DNA of 64,000 nucleotides from Agrocybe praecox (GCA_964017145.1 OZ024842.1:558001-622000), one strand, 5' to 3'; shown: positions 1-11,123, numbered from the stretch's first letter. The notes: generated by a model not told the origin, from the letters alone. Numbers and translations: made by a program.

Positions 1-182
1 CGGACAGTATGTAGAACGTCATGGAATGGAGCAGGGAGCAATGAGCATGTTTGTGATGTCGAATTCGACTTCAGGGCGATGAACGACCATGCGAGCAACT
101 TGATCACAGAAGTCCAAACGGGGAGCACATTGAACAGGACAACAGGTTGCACTCGTAAGATTTGACAACAAGCTTGTGCTCC
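1..182. other. 3' flank of NLR1, cut by the window edge
   Basis: This stretch matches the downstream flanks of the other three NLR genes (about 26760-27135, 40080-40400, 50330-50712). In NLR3 the flank holds a 76-codon frame on the minus strand; here it is cut off by the window end. It is either 3' untranslated sequence or a decayed small ORF. Confidence 0.5.
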
Positions 183-3100
183 TTAATCCTCGGCGCTTTC
201 CTCGGCGCTTTCCTCGTCGCTTTCCGCCATTGGTACAACGCATACTATAAGGCTCGTTATTGGGGCAAAGGAATACAAGTCGATCGGATGGTGTAAATTA
301 CCTTCCAACCAGGTACTGAGTACATTTTCCTCATCAAATTCATGTTTCTAGCGATACAAGTCAGAAACTATATTAGCCACACTATGGGAAAAAATACCTT
401 GAGATAATAGACAACACCACCAGCAAACTGCGGATGTACCAGCAGTTTCTGCCCTATAACCGTATTGAGATAATGGAGAGTTTTCAGGCAGGCAAATATT
501 TTGAGGCTACGGTTTGCATGAACAAATAATTTTTTCAAATAGGGAAAGAAAAAATCCAAATAAAACATGTATTTGGTGTTGGGGTGGTAAACCTCAGATG
601 ACAGGTCTTGCAGAAGAGATTCCAATACGCAAGTTGAAAGTATTTCCTCCATGCCATTAGGAAGACCGTAGGGAGATTCGGACATCCTGTTGATTAAAGC
701 AAAGTAAAATCCTTTCGCGTCGCGATTTAATCGGAAGAGGGACTCTTGAAAATCTCGAGCATGAATCCCATATGGAGGAATCCCATCATTGGACTCGAGG
801 GATTCAAGTTGTTGGTAGGGTAGTGAAAGGATATAAGCAAGATGCTCCTCATCGGAGCTCGGGATATCTGGATAGTAGCAAGTAGAAATTGCCGGAACTA
901 AGTGAGTTTCGTAGATCCGCACCAGACATTCCAATAATTGAGTCCGCGCCTGCAATGATTTAACTGACACTGAGAGAACTGAAGCCAACTCCTCGTTACT
1001 CTGAGAAATACCGCTAATTCAAGAAATATTCTCGATTGAAAATGCTACTCACCAATTGTCGATGTATCCACTCGACAAGTATCTGACATATCTCGAGATC
1101 TAGCAGAGCCCAATCGATATTGTGGAGAGCATCGATAAAAGACAGTACACTTTGGAGGTTCATTGGATCCTGGTTGTATTTGATATCAGAGATTTCGAGC
1201 GTCATGCGAAGAAAGTTTCTATAATTGACATTGAGCGTAATCATGAACCGTAGCATATAGCGCGCAGACATAAAAAAATACTAACTTATCGGGTTCCCAT
1301 AATCCAGAAATCGACTCTGCAGAGGGCGACGACATGTCATCTGAAGTGTCCGATTGGTAGATATAATCTTCGTCATCGTCAGATCCTACTGTGGCACCCA
1401 AGTGTAAGCTTGGCACTTCGGTCTCCTTCGGTGAAACTAACTGCTCATACATGTCCCTTTCATCGGTCACAGAATCAGACAGTACCGTAGGGCAATGTAT
1501 AGCTAGTACCTCCTGAACGTAGTTTATCAACATGCTTTGACAAGTACTCAAACATGCGTCATAAAAACGCAGATGCAGAGGTCCACTTTTTGTCTCGTCC
1601 AAGAGATACGGAAAGAGCCATTCTGTGATATGAATTGTAGTGTGACAGTATAATCTGCCTTCGTACGAAGATGATACTTTGCGATGCGTGCGTAGAAGGC
1701 ACTGATATTCATCGACAAATTGAGCTGCGGATGCAGTTTGGCCTTGGAAAAAGTAGTCTCTGAATTTCCTTAAGCTTGAATTTCCGATGAATACGAATTC
1801 GCAAATTCCTGGATGTTGCAGAAACACATGGACGGGGAGGAAGGAGAGGCATTCAAAACAAAGTTCATAAATGGCGTGGCACAGATCACCGATGGATATA
1901 GTTCGATCTACCTCCTGTTTTTGAAAGAAAGAAAGTCGACAAGGTTAGTACGAATCGAGTTGGAGAATGTGCAGAACTCACTTCCAGGGGCCGTTTAGAA
2001 AAACCTTCTGCGGACAATGCAACACTGTCTAAATGTTGAAGTACGTATGCATGATGGAAGGAGACATGAAGTCCTCTCATACGAAAACTATCGATTCCTT
2101 TTTTCAACTCTATAAAGAACTGGGCTGCGAAATCGTCATCCAGAGCATTTGTCCATGTCACAAAGAAGGTCCAGGTTTTATGACTCAAAGTCACGACGTG
2201 ATCGCTGGACAAGTGACCAGCCTTACTCAGTCAAAAAAACCATTAAATATTGCAAGGACTTACTTCGTATGCTGTTGAGCGATATCCAAGCTTCCAAGAA
2301 GACGATTCAGGTAGAAATCATATACATGCTTGCCAAGTTTGTCGGGGTCCACAGAAAATTCTCTAGACCGGCTGGGGTCTAGAAGAAAGTCTTCAAATGA
2401 CAGGTGTGAGAATGATATTTCGGGTTCGTATGGCCCAAAATATTCAGTAATATCGGGTTCCTTGTCCACTGGAGTTTTTAAATTGACCAGAGAAGCAATC
2501 GCTCGCAAAACTAGCTTGATTTCAGTTGCAGGAACGTCGAAGAGCTCTTCTATAACTTTGGGGCTTGCGTTGACGAGTATCCCGCTCAGAACACGGAGCA
2601 GCATTTCCCGACGTGGATATAACGACAGAACCTTGGTGTATAATCTATCGAGGTCAGAAAATGCTTCTGAACATAACGGTCCAGGTTCGGAGATTATCTC
2701 CAATTGTTGAACTGGATCAGAGAAATCTGAATAATTTCCAACAAATTTGAGGACAGTGGCCGCATAGATAAATTGGCCAGAAGAGTTGCGCACAAAATAT
2801 TCTAAAATATAATCTGAAGGCCATGGACGCGGAACACCTTGCATGATATCTTGATTTTCGTCATAGATTTTTGCGAAACCATCGAATAGATATTTTCTGA
2901 TGTCATTCGAGGCATTGCGAGACTCGCTGAGATCTAAGCGTTTTGTGAACTCCAAAAGAGGGGCGCGATCAAAGGAATCACGAATCCAGAATTCAGGCCG
3001 ACTCGCGATGAGAATTCGGAACGGCAAGTTCGACAGTTTCATCGAGTTTCCGATGAGGGAAAGAATGTCACGCTGAACTTTCGAGGTTTCGCATTCGTCA

Positions 3101-3748
3101 AGGCCGTCGATGATGACTGTGGGGGTATGCGTTGGAAGGGAGGGTAGATGAGATGAAGGTTCAACTATGAGTGAATGTAGCTGAGTGGATATAGTCTTGG
3201 AAGGTAATGTGACATCGTCGGTCATTGCTTTATCCACAAGGGACCTCATACCAGGGATGTTGATCGCAATCTGATATGCCAGAGTTGAGAACAGGAATTT
3301 AGCAAAACCACGTTTCTCGTCTCCCTTTAGAAAGAAAAATGACCCCGCGTATCGTTCACGGTGCAGTTGTCGCAGAAGCTCCGCAATCTTCTGCATAATG
3401 GCTGACTTTCCTGCACCAGCAGGTCCATAAAGCCATAGGACATTTGTTGGTGGATTCGGGTCGTTGATCCATTCTATGATTTGCTCTAAAATCTCTTCGC
3501 GTGTCCCTGGATGACACGTGCCTTGGGGATACCGTTCTGCGGCATCATACATCGCTGAATCGGCTATTGATCGACTTAAGCTTGATAACCCTGTTAGAAA
3601 AAAAGAGTTGTTTGACTGCATTCTAACAGAGTGGAAACTACTTGCCTGGCTCGATCAATCCAGGACTTTGGTGGGCAATAAAGGTCCCACCAGTAACTAA
3701 AAGGTTACCCCCTGGTGCAAACATTGCTTGTCCTTGGAAATCTGACAT
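183..3748 (-). CDS. NACHT NLR-like receptor 1 (NLR1), 8 exons
   Basis: Predicted STAND/NACHT NTPase of the basidiomycete NLR-like group, 1052 residues. My exons, in transcript order: 3646-3748, 2264-3590, 1982-2204, 1286-1914, 1053-1218, 398-1000, 302-347, 183-244; all phases agree. Exon 1 holds only an N-terminal motif (GGNLLVTGGTFIAHQ). Next comes the CHPGTREEI linker, Walker A GPAGAGKS (residues 90-97), Walker B VIIDGLDEC (193-201), sensor SRPE (about 231), then a winged-helix-like stretch ending near SFSHLSFEDFL. The C-terminal half is helical with no WD40 or ankyrin repeats that I can see. The last exon encodes an acidic Glu/Asp/Ser/Ala tail. Intron 1 (3591-3645) uses a GC donor (CAG/GCAAGT); the ordinary GT nearby breaks the frame. 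The third acceptor was chosen because TCCAG (2205-2209) keeps the frame in all four paralogues. Role in non-self recognition or cell death is inferred from the family. Confidence 0.85.
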
Positions 3749-4080
3749 TTTCTCGATGTGTCCTTCGGTTCTGAGGCTTGGGAGTATGGTCCAGAGATTG
3801 CGAAAAGCACTGCATTAGATGTGGGTTCAAATTCGCACGATTATCAGGGGTCACGGGCCTGGCCTACAAAAATATCTATAGGACATGTCCGTTGGCAGTA
3901 ACTGAACGAAAGTAAACGCACCCGAGAGAATCGAAGAACCGGTCGGTACGGTTATCCGTTGCACAAGACGTTGTCGCTGTAAATAATCTCACAGTAAGTC
4001 CTTCGATGATCCTAACACAGTTTGCAAGTGTCCGAAAAATGAACCCTATTTCGACAGTCTCGAACGAAATTTGTGATGCG
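3749..4080. other. NLR1 upstream region / probable promoter
   Basis: No coding exon is recognised. The region is conserved upstream of NLR1, NLR2 and NLR4 (for example GATTATCAGGGGTCACGGGC near 3839), and less well upstream of NLR3. It probably holds the NLR promoter and 5' leader. On its right it joins abruptly to a truncated copy of the beta gene. Confidence 0.45.
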
Positions 4081-4339
4081 CATCCATGACGCATACCCGC
4101 TTTAGGTGGGTGGACCGGGTGGTGCATGGGCATCATAAAGCCAGAAACATGGTGCTCTGGGGCATTGTTACCGCCAACGTTGATACTGTCGGTACTGACA
4201 ATAATCCTAATAGGTGTAGCTGCTACCTGAGCGGTAAATCAGGAAGAAAGAAAACCTTCAGACATCCATTCTTTTGTTTAAAAAAATTACATGTACTCAC
4301 CTATCCCCGCTGCGGCAACAACAGCTGCTACTGTCGCAT
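4081..4339 (-). pseudogene. beta pseudogene 1: truncated secreted/membrane protein
   Basis: Amino-terminal remnant of the gene seen more fully at 44199-45131. Exon 1 should encode a signal peptide beginning MRFSTVAAVV; here a 7-base deletion just after ATGCGA brings a stop after three codons. The exon 2 acceptor is also damaged. Exon 2 (VAATPIRIIVSTD... to MRHGCA) then runs into unrelated NLR-upstream sequence near 4080, so the His-rich and transmembrane parts are missing. The promoter module lies to the right (4440-4600). The function of the parent gene is unknown. Confidence 0.65.
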
Positions 4340-4439
4340 GATGTCTCTGTTCTACTGGGTCTTTGCTGTTCATTGGATCCTTGGTGTGTTCTATGAACAT
4401 TTTGTGAGCTTTGAGGTCTTTGAATAGAGAAGAATGACT

Positions 4440-4600
4440 CACAAGATTCTGCGTACGTTGTGGTTTTTAATTAAGGAGCAGCCGCCTGCTCCGCAGTGCA
4501 TGCATGAGGTCTATGCTCAATCATCGCAATCAACTCCTTTCCTTCCTTTTTTTCATTTCGCGCTTCTCCCGCCAACTCCGTCCTATAGACCGATGATCAC
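4440..4600. promoter_or_regulatory. beta promoter module, copy 1
   Basis: Contains the repeated core TGCGTACGTTGTGGTTT followed by AATTAAGGAGCAGCCGCC, then a pyrimidine run and ATTTCGCGCTTCTCCCGCCA. The same module precedes each beta copy and also stands alone at 12351, 37861 and near 60595. TTTCGCGC resembles an E2F/MBF-type site; that reading is inference. Confidence 0.5.
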
Positions 4601-5400
4601 CATCGCCGGTGTGCGCGTGCGTGCGAGTTTAGGAAAGCGGACAGACGAGAGAGCAAAGGAACTAGAAAGAAAGAGGATGAGGACGAGAAAACAAAGTAGG
4701 AGACAAATCAACTTGCAATGCAAACTTGAAAGGAGGCGACAGAGACAGGAAGGATTCAAGAAACAAAAAAAAGCAGGAAGGGTCCAAGAAACAAAGGAAA
4801 GGAAAACACCACCGACCCGACTATGCTCATCGCACATAGAATGAGACCAGTGTTATCATACAATGCGAGAGTGAACGAGTTTAGGACGAGGAAAGACAAG
4901 CAAGAAAGTAACGATACCAATGGGCGAAAGAAAAAGAAAAAGGATCGTGGTTCAAACGTTCGAATTCGAACGATCCGAGGGAGAACACGAAAGAGAAGAG
5001 AATGGAAGAAGAATGAATGGACGGAACGAAGGAGAAAAAGAGAGGCCACTCCGACTATGGATAGTCCATCTGATAGAACTAGTAGCAATGAGCAAGTAGC
5101 GGGACTAGTTATATATCATGGTACAACACGACCTTTATTCATAGGCTCAACAGAGGAGGAAACAACAGTGACAGAGGAGATGAAGATACGGAAATGGATT
5201 GAGGAAACTGACGCATACAAAAAATGCATACAGGTAATCAATCTCAAATGACTACAGAGCAACTACCGAGAGAATTCTATCGCCAACCCGGCGGACATCA
5301 CACCATCACCAATAGGAATTAGAAAGTGGAAATAACAAGAAGGACAGAAAAGATCGGAGGAAAAGGAGATATTGAAGTCGGAACGAGGAAATGAAAAAAT
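4600..5400. other. purine-rich low-complexity stretch, no gene recognised
   Basis: About 4640-5060 is strongly A/G-rich on the plus strand. It gives Lys/Arg/Glu-rich open frames on plus and Leu/Ser/Phe-rich ones on minus, as expected of strand-biased composition rather than of a gene. I see no convincing splice sites and no protein family. A short TATATATC-like stretch lies at about 5110. Confidence 0.4.
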
Positions 5401-6260
5401 AAATAGAAATAATAATAAATGAGATCAAGAATGATAGAGGGAACTTGGAATCAAAAAAGAAATCAAGGAAGGAAAGAAATTAACACCAACTACGTAGTAC
5501 GTCCACCGTCGCACATCACACGCACGTTCGGAATCCAACGGCGACAGAAAGGAAAGAAGAAATAGATCGACGAGAATGACGAAAAAAAAAACGAGACGTA
5601 TTCCACCAACGGCCCAGCATACCCTCTTGCAGTCCTCCAATGTGAAATGCCGAAGGTAAGGAAAGGTGCCGATCGGCCGACGTTGGAAGCAGGCTGCTGC
5701 CTTGGTCGTCGTCGTTGCTGTCGTTATGCTTGTCATAGCGCTAACGCTGGTATCGTTGGTCTTATCAGAGATCGACCCCTTGGAAGACGAGTTTTTCTTA
5801 TGCTTGGAGGTCGCGTTCTTGTTGCAGGTAGAAGAAATAGGGCTAGCAGGCGTGTTCGCACCAGACCCACTACCGCCGCCTTTCTTGGTCGTCGTCCTGA
5901 TAGACTGGATGGAAGATGCTGATAACGTCGCCGCCCCTAATTCGCGGTCAAATGCACCCCAACAACTGCAAAGTCTCGCTTCGCGTCAGCCAATATCATG
6001 AGCTGTGGTATGACTTTGACGAGGGTGGATACAAGAGGGGTGCTCGTCCCACTTCCACTGCTCATGCACATGGCAGAAGCGGCACCGACGTCCTCGCCCC
6101 TGCCACGTTCTGTCGAAAGGCCACCAGTCGAGAGTCCATGCGATTCCCACCTCTCTTGACATTTTCCGTCGCGCCAGCGCGGTACCTGAGACTTTTGAGG
6201 AGAAGTTTGTTCGAGCTGAAAAAAGACGCCCAGCCAGAGGTGTTGCTGATGACGGAGGAG
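5400..6260 (-). pseudogene. hypothetical Ser/Thr/Gly-rich gene with a frameshift (H2)
   Basis: On the minus strand a coherent frame reads through about 6230-5960, including GTSTPLVSTLVKVIPQL and ILADAKRDFAVVGVH. It then stops near 5940. A different frame continues with FDRELGAATLSASSIQ, a Gly/Ser/Thr/Lys-rich stretch and many ACN threonine codons to about 5640, where RPIGTFPYLRHF follows. One missing base near 5945 would explain the switch, so this is a frameshifted gene, a sequence error or an unrecognised intron. I do not recognise the product. Confidence 0.35.
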
Positions 6261-6295
6261 GTGATAGTGTTTATCGCAGGTTCTCCGAGCTGTGG

Positions 6296-7530
6296 TTAAG
6301 GGCGATGTTGAACTTGCTCCTCGTCGTCCTTCGTACTCTCCTCCAATTCCACCTCTGGTTTAGCTGCATTCATATTTCCATCCACCACCTGCTCTGTTCG
6401 CTTCTCTCCAACTTGTTCGACACTCAGTTGCGTCTGGGCGTCCGAAGACTGTTGTGCATCGTATATTTTCGTGGTCGTCGTGGTACATGAATAGTACCAA
6501 AACCATGGACTCAACCAGGCCGACGTGACATTATCCGTACTCGAATTCGAGCTCATCAATATGCCCCCATTCGGCTCCTGGACCCCTTCCGAGTCCGTCT
6601 GGACACCCTCTACGTCTCTCGATGCAGGTGCATCAGCCGCACCAGGCTCCGATTCTTCGTCTGCATTAACCGCCTCAACTGCAGCAAAAACTTCTCGAAG
6701 TTCCTTCTTGATAGTCTCTGCTCCTTCCACCGAATCTCTTCCCTCATCACCTTGCCCAGTTGCCTCCATCTTCGAGCCCGCCGCACGACCTGCCGAGTCC
6801 GAAGATCCCGCTGAACCAGAGGTCCACCCAACGTAGTCCCACCGCGAAGAAGAATTGTTGATCTTGGTTTCGGAAAGTTTCGATGTGGTAGACGAAGCTG
6901 CAGCAGTCGTTGTCGTTTGAGAAGGTGAGGGCGAAATAAAGTTTACTACGAATGGCGAGGTTTTGTCTGCAATTAGGGATAATACATGTTATTTCCAGAT
7001 TTTTCGAGTGAAACAAGATGCTTACCTGGCTCCGCACTCAAGCCAACGAAGCCCACCTGTTCAGATAATCTTTCAGCTCCTGCAGCTACTGGGTGCAATG
7101 TCCATAATGTATAAGCTACAAGCCATTAGGAGGAATGAGCAAATACGACTCGTACCTTATCCCGACATCGACTGACTTTCCTCGCTCGTGTTCGCGACAC
7201 TCGAAATTTCGTCTTTCTGTGGTGCGGGTTCTAGTATCAAAGCTGCAAAAAAAATTAAAGGATGATGTTTAGCACCAAGTCTGACGAGGAACAAAGGAGT
7301 ATACAAATGAATCATACTCACTTTCGCCGCCCATTGCAACTGACAAAGGTAGCGAGATCTTCGTCCGTTCCGAAAGAGGTAAAGAGAGCGTAAACTTGCT
7401 CGACGATGGGCTCAGCGCTACAGAGTGGCCGAGAGGAGGGCTCTTCGTTGCCGACGATGTTGAACTGGCGGCGTATGCGGCAACGATGGACTCGTGGACG
7501 ATTGATTGGAATAGTCGTCAGTTACTGCGA
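6296..7530 (-). CDS. hypothetical Ser/Thr- and acidic-rich protein (H1), partial model
   Basis: The last exon (about 6296-6975) is one long frame: a Ser/Thr-rich start, RWDYVGWTSGSAG, a Glu/Asp-rich middle, then SAWLSPWFWYYS and an acidic end with stop at 6296-6298. Upstream exons join in frame across short introns: ...VAMGGE / TLILEPAPQKDEISS / TYTLWTLHPVAAGAERLSEQ / DKTSPFVVNF. Donors are GTGAGT near 7322, GTCAGT near 7165 and GTAAGC near 7023. The 5' end is unclear; Ser/Ala-rich sequence up to about 7760 may belong to it but needs further introns. I do not recognise the family, and the Trp/aromatic patch is the only distinctive motif. Confidence 0.45.
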
Positions 7531-8440
7531 ATGATGCCGCCTGCTGCGCGAGTGTAGCGCTCTCGTTTCGGTGGGAGATTGGGATAGCAGGGTCGGTCAC
7601 GTATATTATCTGTCAACGTTAACGTCAACCCTGTACGGTCCGAAGAAGTGCTCGCGCTAGGTGTCGTAGAAATGGCTGCTGCAGTAGTGACTGCACTTGA
7701 AAGGGGGAGATCCAAGTTCAGGTTCTGGAAAGACCATGGACAAGCCAGCCGCAACAGGAGCAAAACCCTTCAGCGGTGAGGTCAAATTCCATGTCGGTTG
7801 GCGGTCGTACGTCGTGGAAACTTCAATACTGCGCATACATAGATGGTGGAGACGTTGAGGAGCGTCTACTCCTGCTGGACGTTGGAATTAAGGAAGTCAG
7901 ATAAGTGAGATAATAGATAGAGGAAGAGGAAAGTGCGGACGTCCTAATTACAGACACCTTCGTCATCGCCGGGAAACCACCTCCGTTCGATCCGATACAG
8001 CCGGGGGCGTGTTCGCGCGAGGAAAATAGCGTTCAAAATCCAACGCGCAACATATGCATAAACCACCACCTGCTGCAAACCTGCTGACTGACTTACTACA
8101 GGCTACAACTCTCCAACGCATTTTCGCGTCCTTTCCGATAATCAAGACAAGCGCCGGATTTTTTCTAGAGCCACTACTACTTCATGGATTGGGCCACACA
8201 CAACTTCGCCACTGTATAATCACGCGTATACAACTTGAGTTGTGGAAAAGATAGATTAGGAGTACTACGTACGAAGGAGGTAAGTAAGTAAACTTATACA
8301 GAATATCTACCCGATGTCGTCCAAATCCACGAATTCCCTCTCATCCACCAGCTGGAGGCAAAGTCCCTACCAAATCTAACATCTGTGGCTCGAACCCTCG
8401 CTCCTCAACAAGCCCAGTCTTAGGCTTGTCATTATCACAG
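7530..8440. other. possible 5' exons of H1 and flanking sequence, unresolved
   Basis: Short Ser/Thr/Ala-rich minus-strand frames (for example LSSAVTTAAAISTTPSASTS near 7680) look coding in composition but do not join into a clean model. At about 7960-8150 there are further open minus-strand pieces without a recognisable domain. Nothing else is supportable. Confidence 0.3.
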
Positions 8441-8449
8441 TTAATATTA

Positions 8450-9670
8450 ATAAAACCATCATCGCGATCAACCCCCTTTTTTCATTTCGCGCTTCTCCCG
8501 CCAACTCCATCCTACCAATCATCCTTGAATAGCCCTCGCCCTCTTTCCACCATCATCAACGAGAGCCGTACGACTTATCACTGACGAGGATGTTCGTCGT
8601 TGGTTCAGCGGCGAGCGACAAAGACGAGGAGGGATAATACTCACACTATCGCCCAATTCTTGCTCGTTTTTCCAACTGCAAGATTCATAAGGAACCCGCG
8701 TCTTCACAACTACTGTTGCGACCAACGTGCTGGGTGGGAAAAGGTGTGTTTGGTACTTTCAAGACCGAGACCACTCCAAAACTCACCTCGATATGCTCTA
8801 GTATCAACGTTTTAACGTTTAACCCCAAATCCTCCCATTCAACCACGGCTATGCGCAAAGAGTGTCAGTCGGCGCGTAAAACGAAAGCCTACGACTTACT
8901 GATGACGAAAGGAGGAGGAGGAGGAGTCGTTTGTGAAACACCAACGCAAACGTTCTGGAGTGTCGTGAGACAGGCGATGCTGGATGGAAAGGGTGTGTTC
9001 GCACCCGAAACAGCCAACCTTTCCATAGAGGGATTCAGTCGACGATTACATCGAGAAGCTGCAACTCACCCGTCGTCAACGCGGACTGCATTTGAGGTAT
9101 CCTATCCCGACGTTCGCTCGTAGTTTCCAGCCATCGGATTCTGCACACAGACATTCAGTCGCAGAAAATCAGATGAGAGGCGCAAGACTCACCAATGACG
9201 AAAATGCTCGTCGTTGTCGACGTCTGCGGGGAACACCTATCCACGGAAGTCAGCAGGAAGCAACGAAGACAGCGAGGGATAAACTCACTGACATGACCTT
9301 TCCGTGAAGGGAATCAGTCTATGATCACAACGAGAGGCTGCAACTCACCGGCACCCGTCGTCAATGCGGATCCCATTCGAGGTATCACATCCCGGTGTTT
9401 GCTCGTCGTTTTCACCATCGGATTCTGCACATGAACATTCAGTCACAGCAAATCGGACGAGAGGTGCACGACTCACGAATGACGAGAATGTTCGTCGTTG
9501 TCCACGTCTGCGGGGAAGACCTATCCACGGAGGTCAGCGGGAAGCGATGAAGACAACGAGTGATAAACTCACCGTCATGTGAGAGAGAGAGAATATGGAG
9601 AGAGGAGAGAGCGAATGGGAGTGCCGGTGATGGAGATATCCAGCTCAGCACCCCCCTTCTTATATACATT
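8450..9670 (-). pseudogene. family M, copy 1: multi-exon gene with an internally duplicated exon block
   Basis: On the minus strand a TATA box (TATATAAG at 9659-9666) lies about 80 bases before an ATG at 9578 followed directly by a GTGAGT donor. Short exons with proper donors follow: one reading VFPADVDNDEH or, in another frame, TTTNILVI; one reading ESDGENDEQTPGCDTSN; then a second copy of both. The second ESDG-type exon near 9130 has an extra base and is out of frame. Further exons include FPSSIACLT-like sequence near 8990 and VVEWEDLGLNVKTLILEHIE near 8800. The product is unrecognised. Related copies lie near 31.1, 38.0, 39.4 and 60.6 kb. Confidence 0.45.
9659..9666 (-). promoter_or_regulatory. 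TATA box of family M copy 1
   Basis: TATATAAG on the minus strand, about 80 bases upstream of the candidate start codon at 9578. The same box and spacing recur at 32030-32037 in copy 2. Confidence 0.55.
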
Positions 9671-10487
9671 TTTGTCATACTATGTACGTACCCGATCCAA
9701 ATCCAATACACTACTCCGGTTACGCCCATTCTTTGTCGGAGTCGAGTGCAAAAAATGAGCAATCCCTGATTGCGTACTAGTGCGACTTACGACATGCACC
9801 GTCGTGCTTGAGTATGATTTTCCCTATCCATCTCCTTATTTTGGGGTTCGGACGCTGATACTTTGCGTGAGATTCGCGCAAATTATCATACAACATGCGT
9901 CGTTTTCAAAGAGTATGTTCACAAGCTCGTAGTACTTCGACTTTCTTGTTCTTTGAATTTCACCTCTATCTAACTTATGGTACAATAAATTATGCTTGTA
10001 TATATACACACAAACGTCGAGAGTTCAAACACATTTCACTCTATTCGTTATCATCCAAAATACATACACTGAGGACCGTAGCTCACCCCAATGACGGCAC
10101 CCAGGCATAAATCAAGAAAAATAGCAGGAAACGAGGGGAAACGACGGAAATGAAAGTTAAGCGCCTTGCCACCGTCTCTCGATGGAACTTTCAATGCGCT
10201 ACTTGCTTGTTTCGAGCCGAAAATTCTGACGTTATCGAGCTAGGTGACAGCGTAGAATCCTCGGCTAAGTAAAATGAGTAGGAAAAAGGGTGCGTTTTTT
10301 TCTCTTGTTGGTTTCGGGGATTGCTGAGGGTATCGGTTGGCATTCAGTAGCATGTTCATTCGTCTGGGAAATGGTTTCGAACATCGTATCAATGGGTGTA
10401 GGTACAAATCTATAAATACCCCCATATCTAGCTGTGAAATTGCGAGAACATCTTGTTTTCGTTATTTCGGCCGTGGGTGCATCAAAA
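9670..10487. other. intergenic sequence, duplicated at about 32040-32766
   Basis: Conserved with the second copy over its length but without a convincing exon model. A minus-strand frame near 10090-10200 (compare FRRFPSFPAIFLDLCLG in the 32.4 kb copy) is open in both copies and ends at a possible donor. It could be an exon of a lost gene. Confidence 0.35.
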
Positions 10488-11123
10488 CAAGCGCCCGTGA
10501 GTCTATCGCACGATTGCGCTTCCACCATGGACCAAACCTAACCTCAAATTTCTTTCACACTACCTTCCAGCACATGCCAACCAAAAAGGGCGATTGAAAC
10601 TCTACGATACAAAAGATGTCTACCTAGAAACTACGGAAATCGCATTATTCCGCCATCTCACACCGATTTACGTCTTCCTTCCAAATTTTGGGCTCTATTT
10701 CACTCTAGTTTGCTTCTAGGTGACGTTTTTTGATGGAATCACGTACAAATAGAATCGCACTAAGCAGAAAAAAGGAGTTCTTTTTTGGCAGAGAGCGGCG
10801 GAAGGGAGGATGGGTAAGATGGTCGGTCGGATGTTGTCCACTTCTCGGACGACATTTCAACGTTTCGTCGTGCTGGAGCTTGAGTAACGTATACTAAAGT
10901 GAGTATGGGACGACATATTCGTTAGTCAAATTGACATGTGTACGTGTTCTTCCTTTATTCCAGTGTAGTGTAGATTAGGATTGAACGGTTGGATTCACGG
11001 TGATTTACATGTCAAGCTTGGTTTATTTTTGGATTTTGCAGACCTATTGATTTACTTCTTTATGTTCATACCCACTAGTACACGCATTTAGCAGTAGAGT
11101 ACAAATTCCGTGACTAATCGAAA
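10488..11123 (+). repeat. tandem unit U, copy 1a
   Basis: About 636-base unit beginning CAAGCGCCCGTGAGTCTA. Near its middle GAATCACGTACAAATAG replaces the TATAAATAG box of the sister units. A run with GCGGCGGAAGGGAGG and GTATACT then a GTGAGTA donor-like site follows. The next unit follows directly. I see no ORF of note downstream of the box. Confidence 0.6.

Noticed and set aside
2205..2263. Alternative acceptor for NLR intron 2 at GAG/T (about 2232)
   Set aside because: It keeps the frame in copies 1, 3 and 4, but copy 2 lacks the two bases. The TCCAG acceptor at 2205 works in all four, so it is preferred.
368..3621. Reading the separate NLR open frames as several small genes or as a shattered pseudogene
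   Set aside because: Introns of 50-60 bases with good donors, branch sites and acceptors join all pieces in phase in all four copies.
4086..4427. 113-codon plus-strand frame with a repeated relative at 54510
   Set aside because: It is the antisense of the beta exons; the minus strand carries the signal peptide, splice sites and protein-like sequence.
9092..9582. Repeated direct units with near-palindromic words, considered as a CRISPR-like or satellite array
   Set aside because: The units are duplicated exon pairs of family M with donors and acceptors. CRISPR is not expected in a fungal genome, and no regular spacer structure is present.
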